A stretch of 64,000 nucleotides of DNA from Palsa-147 sp963771905 (GTDB lineage Bacteria; Acidobacteriota; Terriglobia; Acidiferrales; UBA7541). Below the pieces are notes generated by a model. It made no database searches, was not told the origin of the DNA, and worked only from the letters and a program-made list of their open reading frames with translations. Below, one piece after another: positions 28,950 to 37,605 of the stretch. The stretch is from assembly GCA_963771905.1 (NCBI GenBank), contig CAVYVI010000009.1, positions 434,001 to 498,000 on the forward strand, read 5' to 3'. Every line of letters starts with the position of its first letter. Position 1 is the first letter of the stretch. A program made the position numbers and the translations under genes.

Positions 28950-31900
28950 CTAACGCGTTTCGCCCGACGAGCGCAGCTCAATCTCCGGCACATCCTTCTT
29001 TTTCAACTCGTCATTGAGCGCCGCGAGATCCTTGCCCTGAAGTTCGGCCCACGCCCCAAGATGTTTTTCAAGCTGCGTCGAGAGCTCCCGCCACGCCTCG
29101 ACGTCCTGCGCGGTCGGGGCTCGATCGGCAACATCGATAGCGGTCGAAAGAGCCGCGAGATTTCCTTCCGTGCCGATGAGGTCTTCGGCGGAGAGCGGGT
29201 ATTCTCGTTCGGTGCCGAGCAACATCTTCGCGCGATCGTCGAGCGCCGTAACGGGTGCCTTGAGCGCCGGATCGCCGGAGATTTTTCCTTCGAGGGAGTG
29301 CAGCTCCGCCCGCAGGTTCTGAATTTGCGCGTTCGCCGCCATGCCTTGCGTCAGAAGATCGCTGATCTTCAACTCGAGATCGACCTGCGCCGCGAGATCC
29401 TTCCGCGAAGTTTTCACGCGGGGATCCATTTCGACCACGATCGTCTGCCGATACGTTTGGCCGGCAACGGTGAGCCGCGCTTCGTATTCGCCCGGAAGAA
29501 CCAGCGGGCCCTGGGGCAGCGGAGACGCTCCGCGTTTGTAGTCGAGTGCGGCGTCGTACTCATGGCGCGGCGCCGGCGGACTCGGGTAGCGCAGATCCCA
29601 CACGAACCGGTTCATTCCTGCGTTTTTCGAGAGAGGTTCCGGCAGCCGAATCCATACGGGAGCGATCATCGGTTTTTCTTCCGGCGCGCTCGGTTGTGAG
29701 TCGCTCGAAAATTTTCGAACCAGCTTGCCATCGCGGTCGTAGATGCCCAGTTCGACGGTGCTCGCCGGTTCGGTTTTCAAATTGTAGTCAAGGATGGCGC
29801 CCGCCGGAGGATTTGCGCCCAGCGGAGTTTCGAGCGGGAGCGGAGACTCGCGATTGTCGCTCACGCGAATTCGGATCGCCGTCGCCGGCCGGAAGAAATA
29901 TACGTCCGAGGCGGCAATCTTCGAATCGATCTCCCGCAGGGGCGAAATGTCGTCGAGAATCCAGAACGAGCGCCCGTGCGTTGCGACGATAAGGTCGTTG
30001 CCGTGAATCGCAAGATCGCGAATCGAGGAGACCGGCAAATTCAACTGCAACGACTGCCAGTTCGCGCCGTCGTCGAGTGAAAAATAAACGCCGAGCTCAG
30101 TCCCCGCAAACAGCAAGCCGCGACGCACGGGATCCTCGCGCACCGCGAGGACGTAACTCCCGTCCGGGATTCCGTTCGTGGTTTTTTCCCAGCTCTTGCC
30201 GAAGTCGCGCGTACGATAAATCCACGGACGATGGTCGTCGAGCCTGTGGCGATCGATGGCGGCGTACGCCGTGCCGGCGTCAAACCGCGAGGCTTCGATC
30301 AGGCTGACGCGGCTCCATACCGGAAGGCCCGCGGGCGTCACATTCGACCAGGTCTTGCCCGCGTCGCGCGTCAGATGAATCAATCCGGTGTCCGTGCCCG
30401 CCCAGATTTCCCCAGCGCTGACCGGTGAAGGCGCGATCGCGTAGATCACGCCGCGGTCGCGTGTGCTGAGGTCGATCATGGCGCCCTTGACCGCGGGCGT
30501 TTCCGTCGAGGCATTGCGGGTTAGGTCGGGGCTGATGACCTGCCAACTGTTCCCCTCGTCCGAGGTTTCGTACAAAAATTGCGACGCGGTGTAGAGAACG
30601 TGCGAGTCCTGCGGCGAGAACGCGATAGGGGCGGTCCACGGAAACCGGTCGTTGCGGCCCGGGACAGGCACGGGACGTGGCGAAATGACTTGCCACTGGT
30701 TGGTCGTTCGATTGAATCGTGTAACCTCGCCCTGAGTTCCGCCACCATAAACGATGTTGGGGTCGCTCGGGTCCGCGAACACGTAGCCACTCTCGCCGCC
30801 GCCCACCGAAGACCAATCGCGGAAACTGATGCCGCCGAAATCCGTCCGGCTGGCGATGGACGCGGTTCCGCTGTCTTGCTGTGCGCCGTAAACGAAGTAG
30901 GGGAACTGGTTATCCGTTGAGACGTGGTAATACTGCGCGGTCGGCTGGTTGTACCACGAACTCCATGTATTCGCGTGGTTCACGCTGATCACCGTGCCTT
31001 GATCGCTCCCCAAGATCATCCGGTTCGGGTCGTTCGGCGCAATCCAGAGAGAATGATAATCGTCGCCGCCCGGAGCGCCCTTGATGGCGTCAAATGTTCT
31101 GCCGCCGTCGGTCGAGCGATAAAGCGCCGTGTTGCAAATGTAGACGGTGTCGGGGTCGCGCGGGTCTGCGTAGATTCCGCTGAAGTACCAGGCGCGGCTG
31201 TCGATCCGCGGATCGTCGCTCACCCTCTCCCATTTCACTCCTCCGTCATCCGACCGGTAGAGCCCGCCCTCTTTCGCCGAAATTAGAGCGTAAATACGTA
31301 TACCTGGACTACCTCGTTGCGACGCTCCGATTGCCAGTCCAATTCTTCCGTACTCTCCTTCCGGCAATCCGCCGCCTGTGATCGCTTTCCACGTCACGCC
31401 GTTGTCCGTGGACTTGTAAATTCCGCTGCCGGCTCCGTCGATGGGCGCATAGGTGGACCACGGAGGCCGGCGGACGCTCCAAAGTGAAGCAAAGACGACA
31501 TTTGCATCGTTCGGATCGAAGCAGAGATCGATCGCGCCCGTGTTGTCGTCTTTCGAGAGCACGCGTTGCCACGTCGCGCCGCCATCGGCCGAGCGATACA
31601 CGCCGCGCTCGGCGTTCGGCCCGTACCCATGCCCCAGCGCCGCCACCAGCACAATTTTAGGGTTGTCCGGGTCTACCAAGATCCGCCCTATTTCCTGCGT
31701 ATCCCCCAGCCCCATCTTCTCCCACCTCGCGCCGGCGTCGGTGGATTTGAAAATTCCGTCGCCGTAGGAAATATCAGAACGCATATCGGCTTCGCCGGTG
31801 CCGACGAAAATAATATTGGGATCGGACGGAGCAACGGCAATCGCGCCGATAGAAGCGATTGGCTCGCGATCAAAGATGGGTTTCCAAACTTCGCCGCCAT

Positions 31901-32162
31901 CCGTTGTTTTCCAAACGCCGCCGCCGACCGCGCCGAAATAATAAATGTTCGGCTGATCGGAAATTCCCGCGACCGCGAGAGCGCGGCCACCGCGAAACGG
32001 ACCGATGAGCCGCCATTTCAAACCGGCGGCGATGCTGGTTTCGGGTTGCTGCGCAGCGACGGAGCGAAAATTCCAGGAGGCGGCGCTGCAAGAAAAAATT
32101 ATCGTCAGAGAAAAAAAGATTGCGATTTTTTTGGGAGAGAGATCCGATTTCGAAAAGTTCAT
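28950..32162 (-). CDS. Secreted VPS10/sortilin-like beta-propeller protein (BNR repeats)
   Basis: About 1070 residues. A signal peptide (KKIAIFFSLTIIFSCSAASW) leads to GLKWRLIGPFRGGRALAVAG, the standard opening of these propeller proteins common in Acidobacteriota. Many Asp-box/BNR repeats of SxDxGxTW type follow (STDNGVTW, TRDAGKTW, RSADGGATW) over residues 60-700. After them comes a FlgD-like beta domain with GEYEARLTVAGQTY and a helical C-terminal part. Start unsure: ATG 32162 gives a normal signal; ATG 32237 would add 25 residues that are a near-duplicate of the signal region. Often annotated as glycosyl hydrolase, but no catalytic evidence is seen. Confidence 0.88.
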   Translation of the reverse strand: MNFSKSDLSPKKIAIFFSLTIIFSCSAASWNFRSVAAQQPETSIAAGLKWRLIGPFRGGRALAVAGISDQPNIYYFGAVGGGVWKTTDGGEVWKPIFDREPIASIGAIAVAPSDPNIIFVGTGEADMRSDISYGDGIFKSTDAGARWEKMGLGDTQEIGRILVDPDNPKIVLVAALGHGYGPNAERGVYRSADGGATWQRVLSKDDNTGAIDLCFDPNDANVVFASLWSVRRPPWSTYAPIDGAGSGIYKSTDNGVTWKAITGGGLPEGEYGRIGLAIGASQRGSPGIRIYALISAKEGGLYRSDDGGVKWERVSDDPRIDSRAWYFSGIYADPRDPDTVYICNTALYRSTDGGRTFDAIKGAPGGDDYHSLWIAPNDPNRMILGSDQGTVISVNHANTWSSWYNQPTAQYYHVSTDNQFPYFVYGAQQDSGTASIASRTDFGGISFRDWSSVGGGESGYVFADPSDPNIVYGGGTQGEVTRFNRTTNQWQVISPRPVPVPGRNDRFPWTAPIAFSPQDSHVLYTASQFLYETSDEGNSWQVISPDLTRNASTETPAVKGAMIDLSTRDRGVIYAIAPSPVSAGEIWAGTDTGLIHLTRDAGKTWSNVTPAGLPVWSRVSLIEASRFDAGTAYAAIDRHRLDDHRPWIYRTRDFGKSWEKTTNGIPDGSYVLAVREDPVRRGLLFAGTELGVYFSLDDGANWQSLQLNLPVSSIRDLAIHGNDLIVATHGRSFWILDDISPLREIDSKIAASDVYFFRPATAIRIRVSDNRESPLPLETPLGANPPAGAILDYNLKTEPASTVELGIYDRDGKLVRKFSSDSQPSAPEEKPMIAPVWIRLPEPLSKNAGMNRFVWDLRYPSPPAPRHEYDAALDYKRGASPLPQGPLVLPGEYEARLTVAGQTYRQTIVVEMDPRVKTSRKDLAAQVDLELKISDLLTQGMAANAQIQNLRAELHSLEGKISGDPALKAPVTALDDRAKMLLGTEREYPLSAEDLIGTEGNLAALSTAIDVADRAPTAQDVEAWRELSTQLEKHLGAWAELQGKDLAALNDELKKKDVPEIELRSSGETR

Positions 32163-32240
32163 CCGCACACAAATTCTCCTCAGGGAAGAAAAGGTTGCGA
32201 TATTTCTGGGAACGAAAAACGATTTTGACAATTTCATGCG
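32098..32240. repeat. 75-bp in-frame tandem duplication at the 5' end of the propeller gene
   Basis: Two 68-base units (32098-32165 and 32173-32240) lie 75 bp apart and are about 73% identical by eye. Because 75 is 25 codons, both read in the same frame and each encodes a Met-initiated, signal-like segment (MNFSKSDLSPKKIAIFFSL and MKLSKSFFVPRNIATFSSL). Confidence 0.75.
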
Positions 32241-32345
32241 TGGGCCTCGGGACGAGAAGTATACATCATGGCTGCAGCGAGGCGGCGCAAAGCGACGCGC
32301 GTTGACACTCCTCGGAGCGGCCATTAAACTCAAAGATTGTCTATC

Positions 32346-33245
32346 GTGAGGGGCGAATCACTGCGATTGCGCGGATTTATTTGGCTGGTTGCGCTGGCAT
32401 GCGCAACCGTTTTGGCGGGCGGCTGCGCACACATCAGCAAGAAAAGAAATATTCCGGCGGCACAAGTGCGGCCGCTGCTGAACGCAACGAAGCCCGACCT
32501 GATCGAAAAGTACGAGCGCCAGGCGCACGCGATCCAGTCGCTGAACGCGACGGTGACTCTCTCACCAAAGGCGGGCTCGGCGTACAGTGGCGTGATCGAG
32601 GAATATCACGAAGTGAACGGCTTCATTCTGGCGCAGAGGCCCGCGAGCATTCGCGTGATCGGCCAGGCGCCTGTGGTCGGAAAAAATATTTTCGATATGG
32701 TCAGCGACGGCGAGACATTTCAAATTTTCATTCCGTCAAAGAACAAGTTCATCACCGGGCCGGCGCGATTCGAAAAGCCGGCGGAGAAGCCGATCGAAAA
32801 TTTGCGGCCCCAGCATTTATTGGACGCGCTTTTCTGGAAGGAAATTCCCGAAGGAGCGCCGGTTCTCTTCGACGAATTGGACGATGCGGCGGGCCGTGCT
32901 TACGTCCTGACGATTCTGCGCGGCTCGAGCGCCGAGGCGAATCTCGAAATCGTGAGCCGAATTCTTTTCGACCGCTCGGATTTGAATGTTTCGGAGATCG
33001 ATATTTTCAGCGCGGGCGGAAAATTGGAGTCAGAAATCCATTATCAGGACTGGCAACCGGCGGGCGACGCGCAATTCCCGCGCAGCATCACGGTGGCGCG
33101 GCCCCACGACGATTATCAGCTTGGGATTCAGATCAAGAAACTGACCGTGAATGAACCCATCGCCGCGGACCGGTTCCATCTCGCGCAGCCGCCCGGAAGC
33201 GAACTGGTGGAAGCCGGCAAAGACGACAAGGGAGCCCAGCCGTGA
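32346..33245 (+). CDS. Lipoprotein with DUF4292-like (LolA/LolB-fold) domain
   Basis: About 299 residues. Signal with lipobox LAGGC near residue 27 (FIWLVALACATVLAGGC), so the mature protein should be lipid-anchored at Cys. The following region (SLNATVTLSP, YHEVNGFILAQRPASIRVIG) fits the curved beta-sheet fold of lipoprotein-handling proteins. Start unsure between GTG 32346 and TTG 32337; neither has a strong ribosome site. Its stop overlaps the GTG of an ABC permease by 4 bp (GTGA), so the two probably act together, perhaps in lipoprotein or lipid export. Confidence 0.8.
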   Translation: MRGESLRLRGFIWLVALACATVLAGGCAHISKKRNIPAAQVRPLLNATKPDLIEKYERQAHAIQSLNATVTLSPKAGSAYSGVIEEYHEVNGFILAQRPASIRVIGQAPVVGKNIFDMVSDGETFQIFIPSKNKFITGPARFEKPAEKPIENLRPQHLLDALFWKEIPEGAPVLFDELDDAAGRAYVLTILRGSSAEANLEIVSRILFDRSDLNVSEIDIFSAGGKLESEIHYQDWQPAGDAQFPRSITVARPHDDYQLGIQIKKLTVNEPIAADRFHLAQPPGSELVEAGKDDKGAQP

Positions 33246-34342
33246 TCCAGCACATGATCGTGCAGAACGTGCTGCACCGGCCGCTGCGCACGCTGATTAC
33301 GGTGGTCGCGGTGGCCGTCGAAGTGATGCTGGTGATCTGCGTGGTGGGCTTGACGAGCGGGCTGGTTCAGGAATCGGCGAAGCGGATCGAAGGGATCGGC
33401 GCGGACATCATGGTTCAGCCACCGTCGGCCTCGGTGTTCATGGCCTTCAGCGGCGCACCGATGCCCATAGTTCTGGGTAATAAGCTCGCGGAAATGAAGT
33501 ACGTGAAATACGTCGCGCCGGTGCTGCTGCAATTCAATTCGACGAACGGGCTGGACATTATTTACGGCATCGACACCGAATCGTTCCGCAATGTTTCCGG
33601 CGGCTTCGTTTTTCATTCGGGCCATGACCTGACCGACTCCAATGACATTCTGGTGGACGACGTGTACGCGCGAAGCAAGCACATTGTGGCGGGCCAGATG
33701 CTCCATATTCTCGATCACGATTTTCACGTGGCGGGGATCGTCGAGCACGGGAAGGGCGCGAGACTTTTTGTGATGTTGTCAACGCTGCAGGATCTGGCCG
33801 GGGCGCATGACAAGGCGTCGGTGTTCTTCATCAAATGCGAGCGGCCCGACGACACCCAGACGGTGACGGAGGAGCTTCGCGAGCTCCTGCCGCGCTACGA
33901 AATTCGTCCGCTGAAGGACTACATGTCGCTGATGACCTCGTCGAATTTGCCGGGATTACAGGCGTTCATCAACGTGATGATCGGCATTGCGGTGGCGATC
34001 GGGTTTTTGGTGATTTTCCTTTCGATGTACACGACGATTATCGAGCGAACGAGGGAAATCGGCGTGCTGAAATCGCTGGGCGCGTCGAAGGGTTACATCG
34101 TGCGGGTGATTTTGAGCGAGACGACGCTGCTGTGTCTCGCCGGCGTTATTGGCGGCGTCGGACTTTCCTATGCGGCGCGCGCGATTCTGCTGCGTTTGTT
34201 TCCAACGCTGTCCATCGTGATCACCGTTGATTGGGTTTTCAAGGCGGCGTTCATCGCCATACTGGGAGGCCTGCTGGGTTCGTCGTATCCGGCGTGGCTG
34301 GCGAGCCGCAGAGATCCCGTCGAAGCTCTCGCGTACGAATAA
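33242..34342 (+). CDS. ABC transporter permease (MacB/LolC-E-like)
   Basis: 366 residues, four membrane helices: one N-terminal (TLITVVAVAVEVMLVICVVG) and three in the C-terminal FtsX domain. Between them lies a periplasmic MacB-type domain (residues about 45-235). The FtsX domain carries the usual IIERTREIGVLKSLGASKGYI coupling region (split by one residue beyond 20). The end DPVEALAYE is typical. Coupled to the lipoprotein upstream. No ATPase is adjacent; the LolD-like ATPase at 56079 is one candidate. The last 361 bp plus 22 bp downstream are repeated at 39558-39940. Confidence 0.92.
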   Translation: MIQHMIVQNVLHRPLRTLITVVAVAVEVMLVICVVGLTSGLVQESAKRIEGIGADIMVQPPSASVFMAFSGAPMPIVLGNKLAEMKYVKYVAPVLLQFNSTNGLDIIYGIDTESFRNVSGGFVFHSGHDLTDSNDILVDDVYARSKHIVAGQMLHILDHDFHVAGIVEHGKGARLFVMLSTLQDLAGAHDKASVFFIKCERPDDTQTVTEELRELLPRYEIRPLKDYMSLMTSSNLPGLQAFINVMIGIAVAIGFLVIFLSMYTTIIERTREIGVLKSLGASKGYIVRVILSETTLLCLAGVIGGVGLSYAARAILLRLFPTLSIVITVDWVFKAAFIAILGGLLGSSYPAWLASRRDPVEALAYE

Positions 34343-34364
34343 TCGCGTGAATGTCTTTGCGCAG
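33982..34364. repeat. 383-bp direct repeat, left copy (permease 3' end)
   Basis: From CGGCATTGCGG inside the permease gene to GCGCAG 22 bp after its stop. The right copy is 39558-39940. No gaps; I count about 19 mismatches (95% identity). Sixteen of the 17 mismatches within the coding part are silent and one is Val/Ile. The pair brackets the Rhs island. Confidence 0.95.
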
Positions 34365-35917
34365 TGCGGCTCACGGGATCATCAACCCAGTATTCATTCC
34401 TGACCACCACGACCTTCACGAATTCGTACAGCTACGACGCTAATTCCAACCGGACCGGCTACACGGCGCCGGATGGCAGTACGGACACCTACAGTTACGA
34501 CACGCTAAACCGGCTGAGCACGCTCGCGAACTCTTGGGCTGGCTCGTTTGGCTTCAGTTACGACGCGCTGAGCCGGCGGACCCAAATGACCCGGCCGAAC
34601 AGCGTTACAACGAACTACACCTACGACACGCTCTCGCGACTGTTGAGCGTGCTGCATCAACTGTCCGGGAGTACCATTGACGGCGCGGTATATACCGTCG
34701 ATTCTGCGGGAAACAGGAAGACGAAGGCGGATCAACTCGCACAGGTGACGTCGAATTACAGCTATGACGCGATCTACGAGCTGACGGACGTGACGCAGGG
34801 ATCAAACACGACGGAGAGTTACAGCTACGACCCGGTGGGCAATCGGCTGTCGTCGCTGGGAGTGTCGTCGTACACGAACAATTCGTCGAACGAGCTGACG
34901 TCGGACTCGAATGCGAGCTACACGTACGACGCGAATGGCAACACCACGAGCGAGACGGCCTCGTCGAACACGACCAGCTACGCGTGGGATTACGAGAATC
35001 GACTGGCGAGCGTGACACTGCCCAACTCCGGCGGGACGGTAAGTTTCAAATACGATCCCTTCGGCAGAAGAATCTACAAATCTTCCAGCACAGCCACGAG
35101 CGTCTACGCCTACGACGACAGAAACCTTATCGAAGAGGTGAATTCCGCAGGGGCGGTTGTGGCGAGGTACGCCCAAGGGCTAGATCCCGACGAGCCACTG
35201 GCAATGCTGCGCTCCTCGGCGACGAGCTACTACGAGCACGATGGGCTCGGAACTGCCACTTCGCTGAGCAATGGTGCAGGTGCACTGGCACAGACCTACA
35301 CATTCGATTCCTTCGGGAAACAAACAAATTCCTCTGGTTCGCTGACGAATCCATTCCAATATGCCGGGCGTGAGTTCGACTCAGAATCGAGTCTCTACTA
35401 CATGCGAGCCCGCTATTTCGATCCCTCCACCGGCAGGTTTATCAGTGAAGACCCGATCGGTTTTGACGGCGGAGAGAATTTCTACGCGTATACACGCAAC
35501 AGCCCAGTAGACCTAAAAGATCCCTTCGGGCTGTACATATTAGCTCCTGGCGTGCCTCCTCCTTCGTTAGCGTTAGATAAGTTGTTGAAATGTTTGGACG
35601 GGAAAGTCGGTCCTGTGACCGTCACGGCAACGACTAACGGAAGACACACAGATAAGGGCCATGCATTGGGAACTAGTGTCGACATTTTGCCACCCAAAGG
35701 GCTCCCGGCTGATAACGTATTCTGTGCTGCTGGCGCATGCGGAGCCGTCCGAGGGCTAAACGAGGCACCGGCCCAGGGAGGACAGAACCTTCCGACTACC
35801 ACAGCGCCCAATTATCATTTTTCCCTCGTTCAGCTCGTCAAGCATCCAACGACGCCTAGCGCGATACCGGACAAGCCTGAGTGCAAACCCGGCGCTTGCG
35901 GGATTTTAAAGCCATGA
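34364..35917 (+). CDS. Rhs/YD-repeat protein, N-terminus missing, with M15-peptidase-like C-terminal toxin domain
   Basis: 517 residues. YD repeats begin at once (SYSYDANSNRTGYTAPDG), with no signal, PAAR or VgrG-binding part, so the 5' end has been lost at the junction with the 383-bp repeat; the GTG at 34364 is only the first possible start. The Rhs core ends with RARYFDPSTGRFISEDPIG and DPFG near 385. The variable C-terminus (389-517) has GHALGTSVDI (His433, Asp440), CAAGACGAVRGLNEAP and NYHF (His485), the His-Asp-His layout of M15/Hedgehog-fold Zn peptidases that cut peptidoglycan. A gene for an exported protein follows. Toxin activity is inferred. Confidence 0.85.
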   Translation: MRLTGSSTQYSFLTTTTFTNSYSYDANSNRTGYTAPDGSTDTYSYDTLNRLSTLANSWAGSFGFSYDALSRRTQMTRPNSVTTNYTYDTLSRLLSVLHQLSGSTIDGAVYTVDSAGNRKTKADQLAQVTSNYSYDAIYELTDVTQGSNTTESYSYDPVGNRLSSLGVSSYTNNSSNELTSDSNASYTYDANGNTTSETASSNTTSYAWDYENRLASVTLPNSGGTVSFKYDPFGRRIYKSSSTATSVYAYDDRNLIEEVNSAGAVVARYAQGLDPDEPLAMLRSSATSYYEHDGLGTATSLSNGAGALAQTYTFDSFGKQTNSSGSLTNPFQYAGREFDSESSLYYMRARYFDPSTGRFISEDPIGFDGGENFYAYTRNSPVDLKDPFGLYILAPGVPPPSLALDKLLKCLDGKVGPVTVTATTNGRHTDKGHALGTSVDILPPKGLPADNVFCAAGACGAVRGLNEAPAQGGQNLPTTTAPNYHFSLVQLVKHPTTPSAIPDKPECKPGACGILKP

Positions 35918-35933
35918 AGATGCGAGGTGCTTC

Positions 35934-36470
35934 TTGAAGTTGAAACTTACGGCGATCTTTGTAAGCGCGCTCTGGCTACTAGCGCTCGTGCAAGGCGCGG
36001 CTGCTCAATCGCCGAACGATGCCTGCGATCTCCCGAAGGACTTGCAGAGCGTAGTTGAAGGCAAATATCCCGGGACTAAGATCGTGACCCTTTCCGATCT
36101 TAACGAGGACTACAAACAGTTCTTTCAAAAAGATCATGCCGGTGGCTGCCCCGGTCTGGCGAAGGTTGACTTCTATGGTGATGGCAAACCCACGTTCGCG
36201 TTAGCGATGACGACAAATGGGAAGGCTTATCCTAGGACGAAGCTGGTTCTAGCTCACCGAGTAGGATCGGATTGGAGAGTAGCCACTTTGGACAAAGCAG
36301 ACGGACCTGTTCCAGTGGTTTGGAGCGACAAGCCAGGGGAATACAAGAGTGTCTATCAGCACAAAATTCGTGCGACTAGACCGGTCATCGTGTTCTGCGG
36401 GTATTCGTCATGGGCGGTTCTTTACGCCTGGACGAACAACAGGATAGCTAAGCTCCAGCTCCAAGATTAG
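35934..36470 (+). CDS. Exported protein, candidate immunity protein for the first Rhs toxin
   Basis: 178 residues from a TTG with GAGGT eight bases ahead, 16 bp after the Rhs stop. Signal peptide (MKLKLTAIFVSALWLLALVQ then GAAAQ) directs it to the periplasm. Mature part has a few Cys (DACDLPKD, GGCPGLAKVDFYGDGKPTFAL) and resembles small secreted proteins with an FG-GAP-like calcium loop. If the Rhs tip attacks peptidoglycan, a periplasmic immunity protein is what would be expected. The pairing rests on position only. Confidence 0.7.
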   Translation: MKLKLTAIFVSALWLLALVQGAAAQSPNDACDLPKDLQSVVEGKYPGTKIVTLSDLNEDYKQFFQKDHAGGCPGLAKVDFYGDGKPTFALAMTTNGKAYPRTKLVLAHRVGSDWRVATLDKADGPVPVVWSDKPGEYKSVYQHKIRATRPVIVFCGYSSWAVLYAWTNNRIAKLQLQD

Positions 36471-36590
36471 TCTCGTCGTAGGGGCCTTCCGCTGGCGGTT
36501 ATCAGGCAGCGCCTGAAGCATCGGAGGAGAGCGGCGTCTTCGACGCTGGGGGTAGGGGTATGACAACTCACCCCTAGAAGGGTGCTGCAT

Positions 36591-36606
36591 AGCAACTTTG
36601 GTTGCT
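36591..36606. other. Short hairpin at the edge of the recombinase remnant
   Basis: AGCAAC, loop TTTG, GTTGCT forms a 6-bp stem. A second inverted repeat (AGGGGT and ACCCCT around ten bases) lies about 30 bp upstream. Could be a terminator after the candidate immunity gene or part of an old recombination site. Confidence 0.35.
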
Positions 36607-37201
36607 CTATAGGAACCACTCAGAAATCAGCGACTTACAAAATCTCCGGCGCTGTAGAGCGCCGCACGGTGTGGACCATCTGCGCGGGACGGTCTCGATC
36701 TGGCAAGGCAAAGGAAAGAAAGACCGCGTGGTGCCCATTGGCGAGCGGGCGCTTCCGTGGCTCGATAAATATCTGCGCGACGCGAGGCCTCAACTGGTGA
36801 TGGAGCCAGACGAAGGGTCCATGTTCCTGACCATCGAAGGCGGTCCGTTCAGTCTCGACGGCATGAGCAAGCTGGTGCGCGTGTACGTGGAGCAGGCGAA
36901 TGTCGGAAAGCGCGGCGCGTGTCACATGCTGCGGCACGCGATGGCGACGCTCATGCTCGAAAACGGCGCGGACATCCGCTACATCCAGGAGATGCTCGGC
37001 CACAGCAAGTTAGAGAGGACGCAAATCTACACGCAAGTGTCCATCCGGCAGTTGAAGAAAATCCACTCAGCCACGCATCCGGGCGCGATGCTGGAAAAGA
37101 AAAAACCAGTCAGCACAAACACCGCGACACAAGATGAAGGATCGCTGCGAGCGAATCTCCTCGCCACGCTCGACGCGGAAGCGGAAGAAGAATCCGAATA
37201 G
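36602..37201 (+). pseudogene. Tyrosine recombinase/integrase, C-terminal remnant
   Basis: About 180 recognisable residues of a XerC/D-like recombinase. The C-terminal catalytic motifs are intact: HMLRHAMATLMLENGADIRY with the HxxR box, MLGHSKLERTQIYTQVS with the GH and nucleophilic Tyr. The first catalytic Arg region is damaged: only SEISDLQ remains and the text before DHLRGTVSIWQGKGKKDR does not match the family. The core-binding N-terminal domain is absent. It lies between the two Rhs cassettes and is a plausible relic of the element that moved them. Confidence 0.8.
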
Positions 37202-37605
37202 ACGGACGTGGGACAACGAAGGCGACAGAAGGCAGCTTCTGTCGAGTGGGGCGCGGGAAGGCTCGCGGGGTTCGAGGCCGCGTCGGATAACGAGCTCGTT
37301 ATCGGATGCGCCGTGCGCAGCGTCCTTCGTGCCCCACGGAACACACCGCTCTTCAAAACCACTTCCGAGGTCCATCCCTCAGCACGTAAAATCAGGGTAA
37401 TGCTGACAGCAGCTAAAGAAGGGACGTTCTCCGCGTCGAGCGATCCGTGTGTGCTTTTTCCTTTAGCCGCTTCCGGGGTGTACCAGAAAACTCGCGTCTG
37501 GGGTTCAAAGCCCGAAAACGTGCACTGTTCTAGTGTAATCGGGTCGCTAAAGGTAGAACTGCGTTTGGGATGCGAGGAGTCCAACGGAAAAAGTGCGGTA
37601 GGGTC
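37202..37605. other. No gene recognised
   Basis: 404 bp between the recombinase remnant and the second Rhs core. The plus-strand frame that runs into the Rhs core is open here but not Rhs-like. A minus-strand frame over 37300-37620 (with TPEAAKGKSTHGSLDAENVP) has protein-like composition but no start or family I can support. Likely debris of an inserted gene. Confidence 0.4.
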
